Assembly (NCBI GenBank): GCA_020746105.1
Contig: CM036642.1
Location: 5,859,501 to 5,923,500 of the forward strand
Direction of reading: 5' to 3'
Source of the DNA: Trogon surrucura
Lineage: Eukaryota > Chordata > Aves > Trogoniformes > Trogonidae
DNA length: 64,000 bases
Numbering within the stretch: position 1 is the stretch's first letter; every line of letters starts with the position of its first letter. This document shows positions 22,847 to 34,417 of this stretch, in pieces. Position numbers and translations under genes: made by a program. The notes beneath the pieces were generated by a model. The model was given only the letters and a program-made list of their open reading frames with translations, searched no databases and was not told the origin of the DNA.

Positions 22847-25800
22847 GTACGTGAGAAAAACCACCGTTCTTCTAGACTCCTTTACACGTAATTGCCACGT
22901 AGCGTGCTCGGAAAGCTTTGACACGAGTTAACGTTTTGCTTAATGCAAGATTTACAGATAGCTCCCGACACGTCTGCGCTACGCCGGGCTGGGCTAGGGG
23001 CTGGAGCACCATTCCTTTCGCTTCCCGAACTGCCGGTGGCGGGCGGCGGGGGCAGAGCCTGTTCCAACGAGCTTCCTCCTCTGGGGCCCGGCTCCTGGGC
23101 TCGCCCTCCCGCGCAGCTGCAGGAAGAGCTGGAGCAGGGGCACGGGGAGAGACGCGCGGTTGCCCCAGAACTTCTCCGATAACTCCTTTTCCTTTTGGTA
23201 ATAACCTCCTCCAGTGGCTCCAGTGGTGGTCCGGGGAGGGGGCGGGGAGGGTCTTCCAGGTCTTTTGTTAGCAAGTTCCGTTAGCGAGGAATGGGCCGGC
23301 ATCCCCAGGTAATTAGAAACCCGTAAATAAACCGGAGGAGTGAGATGCCTTAAGCCCGTCCGTGGCGGCTGAGCAGACACTAAGACGTGCCTCAGCATCT
23401 TTTCCGAGCGCTGTTCCAAGTGCCTCCTTTTAATTCTTCGGTTCCTCTGCGTTATTTCGCCGTGGCTCTAAACCTCGTGCATCTAACGGGGACGCAGCAG
23501 ACACTCAAAGAGTGATCCCCCACTTTAATTACGGGCGATTCCCTCGTGCCGCACATGGAAACTTTAGCTGCTAAGAGGGGTTGCTGTGGGGCTGGGCCGA
23601 CCTCGTGGTGGGTGGGTATCGCCCGTGGCTCGGATGGGACAGTGGCTTGCTTTGCGTTGAAGCTTATTGCTTCCAAACAGCCTCCTGAAGCTCTGCAGTC
23701 CAAATTCTCCTGCATTTGCCCTGATCCAGAGAAGCAGTCGAGAACCTCACGCGGCCTATCCAAATGCCGCTCACACGTGAACCGATTTTAAGCCCAGTCT
23801 TAGAAACCTGCCCAAAGCGAAAATAATAGCAAGCTACAGCTCTGAGCCGAGATGGAACTCGTCTGCCGCACCATCCCGGTATTTCGTAGTTAGTGCCTGT
23901 AGCTCCGCTTTACAGAACGGAGCCAGGCGTGCGTTTATGGTGAAGTGATTTGCACACTCGTGGTGTAACAAAGGAAAAAACCCCAACCAGACAAAACTTG
24001 CTTATGGAAAGCTGACGATGAGGCATCGTGCAGCATAATGTACCTGCCACGTGAACTGTCCCAGAGTCGGTGACCTGGGACTTGGGGCTGGACCGCACGG
24101 CACTCCCTTGGGGTTCAGCCCGCAGGAGCAGAGCCGGGCAGCGTGGGCTCGGAGGAGAGGCCGGCTCCCAGGGCATCTGAACCCGAGGGCTCCAGTTCAG
24201 GCATCTGCTTTGGCCAGGTGGGGGAGGGCTTTTTGTGGCCAGTCAGGAGCTCGCGGGCAGGTGAAGGTTTTGCATCCCATCCCGTCCAGTTTCTGCACAG
24301 TTGGGAGGGTCCCGCTGGGATCTGGCACTCTGGACAGAATCATAAAGATTCCTTTTAACCCTGATTTAAAAGGAGGAGATCCAGAGGTGCTGGCGTGGGG
24401 AAGGCGGTTGGGCCATGACCGTCATCTGGGAGCCCTGCTGCTCACACCCAGTGGCTCTGCCCGGGCTCAGCGCGGGCTCCATCCGTGGGGATGGGGCGGC
24501 TGCAGAGGTCTGGCTTCACCCGTGAGAGGCCTCCGGCAGCCGGGGCTGACAGAAGAACCGCTGCCGAGCTGTGCTTAACACGCCTCCCTCTGCTGCGCGG
24601 GCGGTAGGTCTGGGGGCGTTGGCGCACCCCGAAAACGGGCTTGTTTTTAAAATCCGTTTCACTCTTTGGCTCCCCGTGGGCAGACACATTTGCTAGAAAC
24701 TTCCAGCGCAATTAGAGCATTTGGGGGTTTGCTTTTGTCGAGGAAGAGCGTGTCGCGGAGCAGCATCCCGGGGCTGGTCAGGGCACAGCCGGGGCACTCC
24801 TGGGTGCTGCTGGGGGGAGCGGGCGGCTCCGGAGGCAGGGCGAGGGCTGGGGCCGCGCAGGAGATAACCGTAAACAAGCGCTCCGCAGCGAAGCCACCTC
24901 CGAGGTAACGTTCCTTAACTTTGGGGAAGTTTTATGGAATATAACAAAGGTGTAGCCTATAATTAAAGTTCAGATGTCTTAATTAGGGAATCTGAGAGAG
25001 CTCGCTTGGAGATGAAAGAGTAGCAGATGTGTCAGTGGTGAAGACTTTGACGTGTGATAGAGGGAAGCTCAAATCAAAAGCCCACCAAATGTCTCATGCT
25101 CTATTATTGCCGAATGATTCTGTAGTTCAAAGCCTTCCCGACTACTTAGCGCATTCGGTTTGATCATCTGGGCGTTGATACGTATTTTTTCTTTTACATC
25201 TTCTCGTAACTGCCTTCTCCTGCCCAATGATTTTGGTGAGGGCGTGCCCCTGGGCGCAACACAAAACCGCCTGAGAAACAGTCGTCGGTCACAGAGAGCC
25301 GCCCGCATCCCCGGTTCTTGGTAACGATGCCCTAGCAGCCAAACCCAGAGCCTTCACCTCAAATAGTCAGAAAAATGCTGACTTTTTTTAAACAAGACCT
25401 TGAAATTGATATTTAGTTATGACGTCCTCATTTGTTTGTGTTTGCCGCTCTCTTTGGAGCAGTTCTTAGGGTCCTGCTGACGTGTTCGTAGGGGCAGGGC
25501 AGTGGAGCTGGGGGCCCTGGGGGGCAGGAGGGATGTTCACGTGCTGTGGACATTCACGTGGCCCCTCGCACAAACCTCCCACCTGGATTTCCAGATGTAG
25601 CCCCAGAAAGCCTGCGAAGCACCACCGTGTCTCTCTCTCTGTGCATGTGAACTGGTCCTCTTGTTGTGGAAAGCGTTTATTTTCCTTATGCCTCTCCCAT
25701 CCCATTTCTCTCTCTCTCTCTGTCTCTCCCTGCCCCTGCATTGACTAATTTATGCTGGGTTTTGTTTATTTATTTTTTAATTTTTTTTTTTTTTAACATT

Positions 25801-26046
25801 GTAGAAGGCAAAAAGGGGGAGAGTTTTGGGGGCAGATTCTCCGGCTGGAGGCGGCCGCCCGGTCCGACTGCGAGGATCTGGCCGCTGCCCTCCAGGCTGC
25901 CCCAGTGTGGGAGAGGACAGGCACCCGAGAGCCGTGCTGCTTCTTAGCGTCCTTGTTTTTCTCTGATCACGATTGACCGCTGTTGTGTTCTGCTTGGTTT
26001 TTCTTAATTTGCTTTTTTGTTATTTTCCTTTTTATATTTTATCCAG
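22847..26046 (+). other. CADM1: CADM1 intron 7
   Basis: This intron of 3200 nt has a GTACGT donor and an acceptor CAG at 26044-26046. It contains an A+T-rich block at about 24905-25250, CT microsatellite runs at about 25628-25730, and a long T-run (about 25780-25795) followed by a cryptic acceptor (AG at 25803-25804). A spliced read from exon 7 into that acceptor would stay open for 47 codons, to TAG at 25945-25947. No transposon or separate gene is seen. Confidence 0.85.
25700..25735 (+). repeat. CT-rich simple repeat in intron 7
   Basis: A run of CT dinucleotides with a few interruptions, continued by C/T-rich sequence. A shorter CTCTCTCTCT run lies at about 25630-25641. Together with the following T-tract it makes a strong pyrimidine-rich zone upstream of the cryptic acceptor at 25803-25804. 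Confidence 0.8.
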
Positions 26047-26118
26047 ATCCCCCCACAACTATCCCTCCTCCCACAACAACCACCACCACTACCACCACCA
26101 TCCCTACCACCATCACAG
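26047..26118 (+). CDS. CADM1: CADM1 exon 8: Thr/Pro-rich extracellular stalk
   Basis: This 72-nt, phase 1-1 exon encodes DPPTTIPPPTTTTTTTTIPT plus TIT, the membrane-proximal mucin-like stalk. This DPPTTIPPPTTTT sequence distinguishes CADM1 from its paralogues CADM2-4. Consecutive threonines are built from ACC/ACA/ACT codons, a repeat prone to length change. In the mammalian protein the stalk is alternatively spliced, O-glycosylated and the site of ectodomain shedding. The donor GTACGG follows at 26119. Because the exon is 24 codons and symmetric, it can be joined to any later phase-1 exon without changing frame. Confidence 0.96.
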
Positions 26119-29100
26119 GTACGGTACCTTCATAACCATTGGAAATGTCCTAATGTTTATTGTCTTTTATGTATATAAGCAGAGCATGAAGCCTGGGGAA
26201 AAGCAGCAAACCAATCACTTGCACTCTTATTTTTTTCCTCGAATGTACCCGTGCTACAGGGCGAGGCTGGTCCGGCAGCTCGACCAGGGGGTCGGTCCTT
26301 ACCGCGGGCGTCTCAGAGATGCGGGCACCGCCGTGGCGGGACGAGCGCTCGGTTCGGTTCCTGGTGGCTCCTGTCGGGTGCTGTCGCACGAGGGATGCGA
26401 TCGGCCCGGGAACTCGCTGCCCGTGGGCGGTCGCTGCAGCCGCAGCACCCTCCGTTTCGGTTTTGGGGCAGCAAGAGCCTGCTCGGTAGGAATTTGATTC
26501 GCCTCACGTGACGCGAGACTTCTTCTCGTGCCTGGGCGTTTGCTGTGTCTCTGTGATAAGCCCCCCGCCTCGCTCTCCCGGGAAGGGGGGTCCCACCAGG
26601 TCTTTTCTGCTGGGTCGAACAACCTCCGCAGGGCCTTTTTTGAGGAGCTGGACTTCGGGGGCGTTGGGAGTTTCTCCCTGTCTTGCGAGAGCAGACGAAT
26701 GAAGCCGGGCAGCTGGTCGTGAGGCACCTCTCTCGTTTACGCGCATCCGTCGCGCTTCCTCGCTAGAGCCGACTCCCTCCGCTCCCAGGGAAGCCGTTCT
26801 GATTTGTTTGTAATCATCTGCATCGTCATTTTCCTGATCTTTTCTATGTCACCTGCTGCTTCTGCTTGCTTTTGTCTCGTTTTGTTTTTCGAGGTGTAGA
26901 GGTGACAAAGCGAAGGCAAGACGGGACTGCTGAGTAGCTAACGGCATCGTGTTTACTGTTGCTGTAAACCATCCTCCGTGTAAATTCACCTTTTATTTGC
27001 TTTTCTGACGTTGCTCAGCTGACTGCCGCTGTCCCGCTCAAGGTGTTTCCGTGGCTTCTCTCCTCCCGAGGTTTTCGCGACCCAGTCAGGCCCGGCTGGC
27101 ACAGGCAGTCGAATGAAGCCTTTCTTCCAGCGTGCCTTAGCGCGCGCCGCCCGCCATCCACCATCGTCTTGTCCGGACGTCGCCATTCTCTGTCTTCCTC
27201 TTTCCAGGTGCTTGTCGGGAAGAGCCAGCTCCAGGCACCCACCGTGGGATGCTTGGGGCACGCTGCCGTGGACGCTTCCCCGGTTTGCCATTTGGTCGCC
27301 TTGTTTCAGTGCTCTTTTTCACTCCTTAACCAGCTTTCGTTTCAGAGCAGCTTTCAGACTCGTGCTGAAGTCTCCTTTAGAGCTGTTGCAGTCTGGTGGT
27401 GGCCCTGGCGGGGTTTCTGCCTCGCCGGTGGGTCGGCGATGCCCGGGAGCTGCTCGGCACCTTCGCGGCTGTGGCCGGGTGGAGACAAAGCGCTGATGAT
27501 GATGGAGAGGAAGGGCTTGTGGCCTTTCAGCAAGGGAAGCCCTCCTGATGTGATGTTTTCCAAACCGGTTCTCCTCGGTAACTTTCTGCCGGAGCACACC
27601 GTTGCCCCGAGGGCCAGCGCTGCGCCTGGCGAGGGTACTGCTCTGCGGGGAGGAGCGACTGCGCCCAGGAAGGTTCGGACGCGCGGGAGGATGCATCGAC
27701 CGGCAGCTCTTGGTCTCCCAGGCAGGCAGAGCTGCAGGTCGCTCTTTTATCCGCCTAGGAGAGGTGCCTTGGGATCGGGAGCGCCTGGCTGGCCTGCACT
27801 TTTCTCTCACCTCCTTTTTTGCAGCAGTGGAGGATCTAAAACTCAAAGCTTGCTGACATCCTGTTGGCAACGCTCGGGTGGGTCTCCGTCACCTCCTTGG
27901 TGCCTTTCTGCGTCGGCTTTGGACTGCTGGAGAGGCTAGAAATGTAACAGAAGTGTGATATTGTTCACTGATGCCAGCAGTTGCTGCTCAGGATACATAG
28001 GCAGAAGCTTAGTGAGCGCTGATAAGAGAAATTTTTTTCTATTTTTCCCTGACAGCGATCTGAGGCCGAGTCTTCTTGATGTGCGCCTTCACGTCTTCTG
28101 CCCAAAGTCCTGCGTGCTTTTCCCACAAAGCACAGCTGAGGCTTTGCCTCCCTTCTCGGGGCAGAGACGTGCACGAGTGCCTTTTGCAGGGAGGGTGAAG
28201 CTGCAGAAACTTCTGCTCTTCAGCTGTTAACAGACTTTGGAGCTGGAAAAAATTAGGTCAAATTAACATAATCTCTAGAATTACATAGCATAGTGGTGTT
28301 GAAACACTTTTTAAAGCCTCAAGAGACGGTTGATACCATGATTCCCGTCAGCACCAAAAGGCTGAAATGCTCTTCCACTGTGACAGAAGTGCTCAGGGAG
28401 CAGTTGGGGGGTTTCTCATCGGCACTGGCAGGTGGGCACGTGGCGTCTGCCAGGCAGCCCGGCTGCAAACCCTTCCTTAGGATGGAGGCTTTTCTCCCTC
28501 ACTTCTTCTGTGATGCTGGCGCGGTTCATGTCCCCTGAAACCACAGAGTAGTTCTGAAAAACAAATGTCTTGCTCTAACTTTAAGAGAAAAGGGAGAGAG
28601 CGAGCCCTGCAGCGTGCTCCCCGTGTCCCCTCGCCAGCCCCCCCGCGCCTGGCACGGCCGAATCCCGCGGAGCCCCTCCCGCGGTTTCACAGCGCGGAGG
28701 TTTGGGGGGAGATCTCTGCAAAGCTAACCCGCTGCTTTTTTTTCCAGGAGGAGGAAAAGCTGAGCGGTGGTGAGGTTTCCAAAACAGCACAACCTTTAAA
28801 GCTTTTCCTCTGTCACTGTTGCTTTGCTTCAGTGTAGGTGCTTGAAAAGATTTCCTGCGTGGCAGTTTGATCTTTTTCGTGTACCCTCCAAGTGCGTTGA
28901 TATTCCGGCCATCCTTTGGCGTTTCAGCTGTTATCGCTGGCAAGCCCTTTTTTATCGGTTCAAATTGTCCTTGTGGCTTTGTTCATTAAGATGTACAATA
29001 TGATACAGCGAGAGCAAACTGCATAATTTGAATTACCCCTGGAGTCGTTCCTTGAAATGCTGGGTTTGGACAGCTGTTGTTTCCTGGGAGATAAAGGTTC

Positions 29101-32100
29101 TTAATAATAGCGGAGCCCTCGTCTTCGGGCACGGCGCGGCGCGGAGCCTTTTCAGGCGTCGCTTTGCTGCCTTCTGGTCTTGCTTAGCACACACACCTCC
29201 GCGGCGTTACTTGGACGTGCAGATTTGCATTTTTTGCACTTTCTCTGCAGATGGATCGTGCAGGTGCCTTGGCAACGGTTTTGGCGGAGGCCCGGGGGTG
29301 CGGCACGCGCACACGTTGCCGACGTTCCCAGCCTGGCAGCGGCAGACTCTGCAAAGCCCCCGCTGTCTGCCCGTCCGCGGCACAGTCGGTGAGCCGGTGG
29401 GCGCCGCTACGGCCGGGCTTTAGGGCCAGTTCAGACCGTCTGTTAAATCCCGGTGACCCCTGTAGGACGTTTGGCAGCAGGTGGGTGAGCGCTCAGGGGG
29501 CTGAGGAATCACTGGTGTCAGCGTGAGAATTCCCAGAGGGACTCCGGCCGAGCGCTCCGGGTTTGCTGCCGTGTCCCCAGGTGCTTGGTGCCACCCTGCA
29601 GGGACTGGGTCCAGCGATTTGTTCCCCCAAATTATTTATTATTTAACTTTTGCTTTCCGTCGAAGCTTGCGCGTGTCCCTGGTAAAATGTCAAGTTAATT
29701 TAGAGATGATACTGCGCTCGCCTGACATTTTCATCCGGGATGTGACTGCATTAAAGGGAATAAAGGAAGAGAGAGTAGCTGACAGAGAAAAAAATGAGAT
29801 AAAAGTCAGCTTTTCAGTACCGTGTCCAGTCAGTAACAGACACGGTCCTCTCGCGTTTGCTCTTACTGGGGGAGATGCAGCCAAAGTGGTGCAGAAACCC
29901 TCATTTTGCTGGGCAGGAGAAGCGTCTGTTGAGGAGAGGGAGGGTGGAGGGAGCTGGGCAGGAGACCTGTCCCTTCTCGGGTGACACGGGCTGGCTGTGG
30001 GGAGAGCACCGAGGAGGTCAGGGGTTGTACGGCAGCGCGGCGGGACACCGCCTGACCCCAGGAGCTTTTTGGTTTTGGCAGAGCGGTGGGGGCAAACGGC
30101 CCTTTGCGTTGGCTTCCTCGCCAAACCGCGAGCAGGTGCGACTTTCCCGAGGTTGGGATTTAAATAAACCCCAAATCCTCACGGATCTGTGTGGAGAAAT
30201 GTGGAGAAGCACAGCCGGAGCCGTGGTGCTAATTTCAGAATATTTTTGTTCTTGTCACACACGGCTCCCATACAGATTGCGATTATTTTTGTGGAACATC
30301 TGGCCGGCAAATCAACCGGTCTCTGGGGTGCGTTGCAACACGCCCGTCCACAGAAGCTTTCAGCGCAAGCTGGAATCGCTTACAGAGGATCGTCGCGGAC
30401 TATCGTAACACAAAGTGCATTTCCATCACCCTTCCTGGGAGCGTTTAGCGAGGGAGAGGGTCGCAGCGCCTCCTCACCCTCCGGGTTTTCCCGGCCCCTT
30501 TGCCCCCCGGACCCTTCTCGCGATGCTCTTGACACGCACCGTCTCTGTCCCCCCCGGTGTTGGTTTACTGGGAGCGGCGGGGTTTTGGGAGGGCTTTTTA
30601 CCAGCCTGAGGGACCCGAATCAAAGGAGAAATCCTGTTTGTGATGCTGGTCCCCGAGGCTGCTGTGAAGACAGCGACGTGAAGGAATTCATGCTCGCCCT
30701 GGTCAGTAAGTGTGAAGCAGCCTGGAAAATCAGGAAGAATAAGACTTGCTCCCCAAGTCAGTGACGAGATTGGCTCTTGTTTTCGCTCCAGGAAGCAATT
30801 TAAGAAGCAGTATATCGAATGGATATCTGTACTTCCTGATACCTCTTCAAATTTTTTTTTAAGAGCGCTTTTTGCTGTTATTGTGACGACGTGCTGCTGT
30901 GATTCTCTTTTACAATAGCTGCGTGTTTTTAAGCTCCAGCGTGTCACGTGCTTCTGTGAGGCTGCAGCACTGCAGCTTGAGCACTCGAGTTAGTGAATTT
31001 AATTTTGCTGCTGGGGTTTTAATATTCCTCCATCGTGCTCATTCGGTTTGAGGCCGCGGGCTAATTACGGGCGAGTTTAAAGGGCCCGGTCTGTCACACT
31101 CCGCAAACAGTTTGAAGTTGGAGAGAATCCATTTGGAAAGATGAGGAGGCTTGGCCGTGGAGCTTGTTGCTTGACTGAGTGTTGCCCAGATGCCTCCACG
31201 CCGTGTTTTTAGAAATACGTGTTTTTCTGCATATGCGCGCTCGGGTCGCTGACGAGTGGAGGGGTGAGCACCTGGCACCCGGCTGTCGCTGAGGTTTTCT
31301 CAGCTGGCAGGTGACACCGTCTGTGTGACGGGGCGATGCGCTAGTGTCTGCGCCCAAGAGCCGGCCACGCTCGCTCTGCTCTCAGGCCAGGGCTAAGAAA
31401 GAAATGGGGAGGAAGGGAGATGTGCGGCTTCCTCGAGGCCAATGGCTCCTTTCTCAGATATCTTCCCTCATTATACACCAGGCCTCTGGTGAGCTCCGGG
31501 ACGTGCAGATTTCGAAAGGCCGCTGCACTCTTTGCCTTCTCCCCACACAGCAAGGTCTGGTGTCTTACCCACGAGAACCGGGAAGGGAAGCCTGTATCCG
31601 AAGACGGAAAGCACCAGGCTGAGCCCCTTTGTTTACGTGCTCTCTACGTCCTCCGCTTTGCTGCCTCTTGCAGAACCGCCCTTTGTTCGGCACCACCTTC
31701 CCATTCAGAACGGTGACGCGTCAGCTCCGCGCGATCGCGTGGCTGCTCTTTGCGCCTACGGCTCTGGAGCAGAGCGGTGCTTTTTGGTGATGGCAAAGCC
31801 TTTCTTTGGCTTCATTCAACCTTAGTTTGGTCAGAAACGTGTCCAGGACTTTCTCGTTGGTCTTTATTTGAAGAAAAGAGGTGATTTTTTTCTCCCAGGA
31901 CAGAAGGCAGACCTCTGGGGTGCTGTGTCTGGTCTGGCACGTGCACACAGGCGTTCTTGAGCGCAAGGTAGAGTTCACCGGCGCGTACCTGGAACTTGGG
32001 AAGGCGCGTTAGGAGCCAGCCAGCCCGCCCGTCTTCGAGTGGTAGGTTGTCTTAGTGGCACCGTTGCGGGGTTTGGGGCGCGTGTGGTTCCACACCTGTT

Positions 32101-34384
32101 CCTCCACATCACGCCGCGGCAGCAGCGACCGCTCTTCTCTCCTCTGCCACCGCGCGCTGTAGCCACGTGCCTGTGCCGGGGCCGTTCCCTGCTTCGCTCT
32201 AACATGAGATTGTTCCTCTCGGGAGCACTGTGCGTACGCAAAGCTGCTTCTCAAGGAAGACTCTGGGATTGGAAAGGACTTCCCGAAAACTCACGCTAAA
32301 CTTTAACCGGTCTGTGTTTCCTCTTGCAACCATCCAAACCATTTGCTAATCATAACTTTGTCATTCCAGCTGCAGCAACATGTTGTTTGACTTGGATATT
32401 TGTTCGCACTTACAACCGCTTGAGAACTTGATTTTTTTGTAACCTGTCGGTCTCTGTCCCCAGCCGGGGAAGCGAGATGCACTGTCCAGTTTGCACTGTT
32501 CTTTGACTAATATCTCTTCCAGCACGTGAACGCAAGTTTGCTTTCAGCAGATTCTCGATTTAGCGTAAAAGCTGACGTAACCTTTTTCATTTCAGGAAGA
32601 CAGTAAATTGAGACTATTGGTAGATGCCAAGTTGCTATCTCAGGAGTCAATACTCGGTTTTACGACCCCTTCCAAACAAGGACTTTCCCCCCACCTTCAC
32701 CACCATTTTCCCCTCCACCATTTGCTCGGTTCAAACGAGGCACCGTTTGGCGATCGCTGCCCGAGAGCCCCGCAGAGCCCCGCTCTTGTTCTCCTTTTTT
32801 GCCTCGCAGCCTCCCGCAGGGCTGCCGGCAGGAGAGCAAGCGCGAGCCTCTCTGAGCGCGCGTCCGATCCGACCGCTGAGCCAAGAACGGTCTCCGTGGG
32901 CAGCGGAGACGGGCTCATGACGGCTCGATAATCTGTTATGCAAATCTCGGGGCTGTTTGTTAAATTGCACAGGGTTTATTTGTTTCGCTTTCACCGTTAA
33001 AGCATGTAGACCTTGTACCTGTAAGTACTGTGTATTCCTTGTACGATGCTTGTCTTTGCTGGTGCTTCAGAAATCCAGACCTGGGCTGTGCTCAGCTAAA
33101 TTAATTGCAAAGGGACGGGCCCTCCTCCTTCCACTGCTGCCTCTGTGCGTGCAGGAGGAGCGCCCGCCCGAGTTCCCCGGGTGGCACGTTAGCGAGGGAA
33201 ACGCCAATGTGAATTGTCTGTCGTTGCTACAAAACTCAAGCTCCGGGCTGCTTTGCAGGAACGCGCCGTAGGGTGCTGCTCCACGCTCGCCCGTGCAATT
33301 TTACTTGTTCAAACATTGCCTGCACCGAACCGAGGGGAGCTGCCACGCGGGAGCCGGGCTCGGCTCTCGTTCCCAGGGTGTCGCAGGGAGCCGCGGCTCC
33401 ACTGCGAGGAACTCCAGCACGGCGTGTGTGGAGCTGGGTGCAAGGGAAAGGCGTTCCCATGACCGAGTAAGCTGGTCACTGGGACAATGCAAGTAGATAG
33501 GATGTAGAACAGCCAGGAAAAAGCAGAGGATGCTGTCAGGAAGAGTCTTCGGATTGGACTTTAAAATTGACCGTGAAGAGACGGAGCATCTCTCCACTGG
33601 CAGGGCAACAACCCCCCAGGAGTTTCCCACAACACCTAAGATGCACAGAGTAAGGGCGGCTCCAGGCTAATGACAAAACAAACTCCGACAGATTTTTGGT
33701 TGCCAGTGGCTGTTGGTAACCAGCTAGCCCTTGCGGCAGAGGCGCTGGCTGCACCTACCTGCGTTTGCCCCTTCTGGAAAGACGGTTTTTACGGGCTCAT
33801 GGCTCAGCATGGCCAAGGCACCTCCGCTGCCAGATCGCTTGCCATCTCCTCGCGCTCGGCGTTCGTTCCCTGCCTGCCCTGCGGCAGTGCTGGGCCGGGT
33901 GCTGGGGGTCTCCCGGCACCGGACGGAGGAGGAGGAGAGGTGGGAGAGGATCAGGCCCCGGCCCCCAGTGCTTGGGTGGAGGCAATGTTTGAATGCGTAA
34001 AAAGGCTGTTCCGAGTGTCGGCTCTTTGTCCTGGTCTTGAGCTTCTGTTTTGGTCCTCGCCAACGAGAGCGTTGGTGTCGGTGTTCTCCCGCATCTCCTG
34101 TTCCCCCGACTTTGCAACCACCAGTGAGTGTTCTGGCAAGGTCCTGGAAAAAGCAAAATTTACTGTTTTCCTCAGGCTCATAGCTTTTGAACTGGAGGCA
34201 TGTCTTCTAAACAGTGCAACTCACTTCAAATGCTTTTTGCCTTTCATTTGATTATTGCTTGTCACGCAATGTTCTTTGAAAGCTTGCTCATATATTATCT
34301 GTTCCATTTTTTCCATTTTCCCTTTTTTTGCATGCTGTTCCTCCTGTTTCTTCCCTTCCTCCAATCCTCTGTTCCCGTGTGTAG
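26119..34384 (+). other. CADM1: CADM1 intron 8
   Basis: This is the largest complete intron (8266 nt). It is mainly G+C-rich unique sequence with many chance ORFs. The longest (27043-27939, 298 codons) has no domain I recognise and is not conserved-looking. The 3' end (34295-34384) is an unusually long pyrimidine-rich tract containing TGCATG at 34329-34334, upstream of the alternatively spliced 33-nt exon. No transposon copy is evident. Confidence 0.83.
34327..34339 (+). promoter_or_regulatory. Candidate intronic splicing element (TGCATG in pyrimidine tract)
   Basis: The 13-mer TTTGCATGCTGTT contains the RBFOX recognition hexamer TGCATG and lies inside the pyrimidine tract, ending its TGCATG 50 nt before the 33-nt cassette exon. 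RBFOX bound upstream of an exon generally promotes skipping. The same 13-mer recurs upstream of the 54-nt cassette. The role is inferred from motif and position only. Confidence 0.5.
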
Positions 34385-34417
34385 ACACAACGGCGACGAC
34401 AGAACCGGCAGTTCACG
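34385..34417 (+). CDS. CADM1: CADM1 33-nt cassette exon (stalk variant)
   Basis: This 11-codon, phase 1-1 exon encodes DTTATTEPAVH (first base from the previous exon) and is the known alternatively spliced stalk exon of CADM1. The peptide matches the mammalian isoform sequence that I remember exactly. It adds Thr/Pro residues suited to O-glycosylation next to the shedding region. The acceptor is TAG at 34382-34384. The donor GTTGGT has T at +3, which is poor, as expected for an exon that is often skipped. In mammals, inclusion of stalk exons changes glycosylation and proteolytic cleavage; that is family knowledge, not visible here. Confidence 0.93.

Noticed and set aside
27800..27860. Exon-like start after a CTTTTTTGCAG acceptor
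   Set aside because: In the CADM1 phase the frame is not followed by a matching donor before stops, and the peptide resembles nothing in CADM1.
27043..27939. 298-codon plus-strand ORF in CADM1 intron 8
   Set aside because: No recognisable domain, low-complexity Ser/Gly/Arg-rich composition, overlapping ORFs on both strands, and a location inside an intron. Expected by chance in G+C-rich DNA where stop codons are rare.
28728..28790. Acceptor TTTTTTTTCCAG followed by short open frame
   Set aside because: The phase set by CADM1 exons meets TGA after eight codons and no useful donor precedes it.
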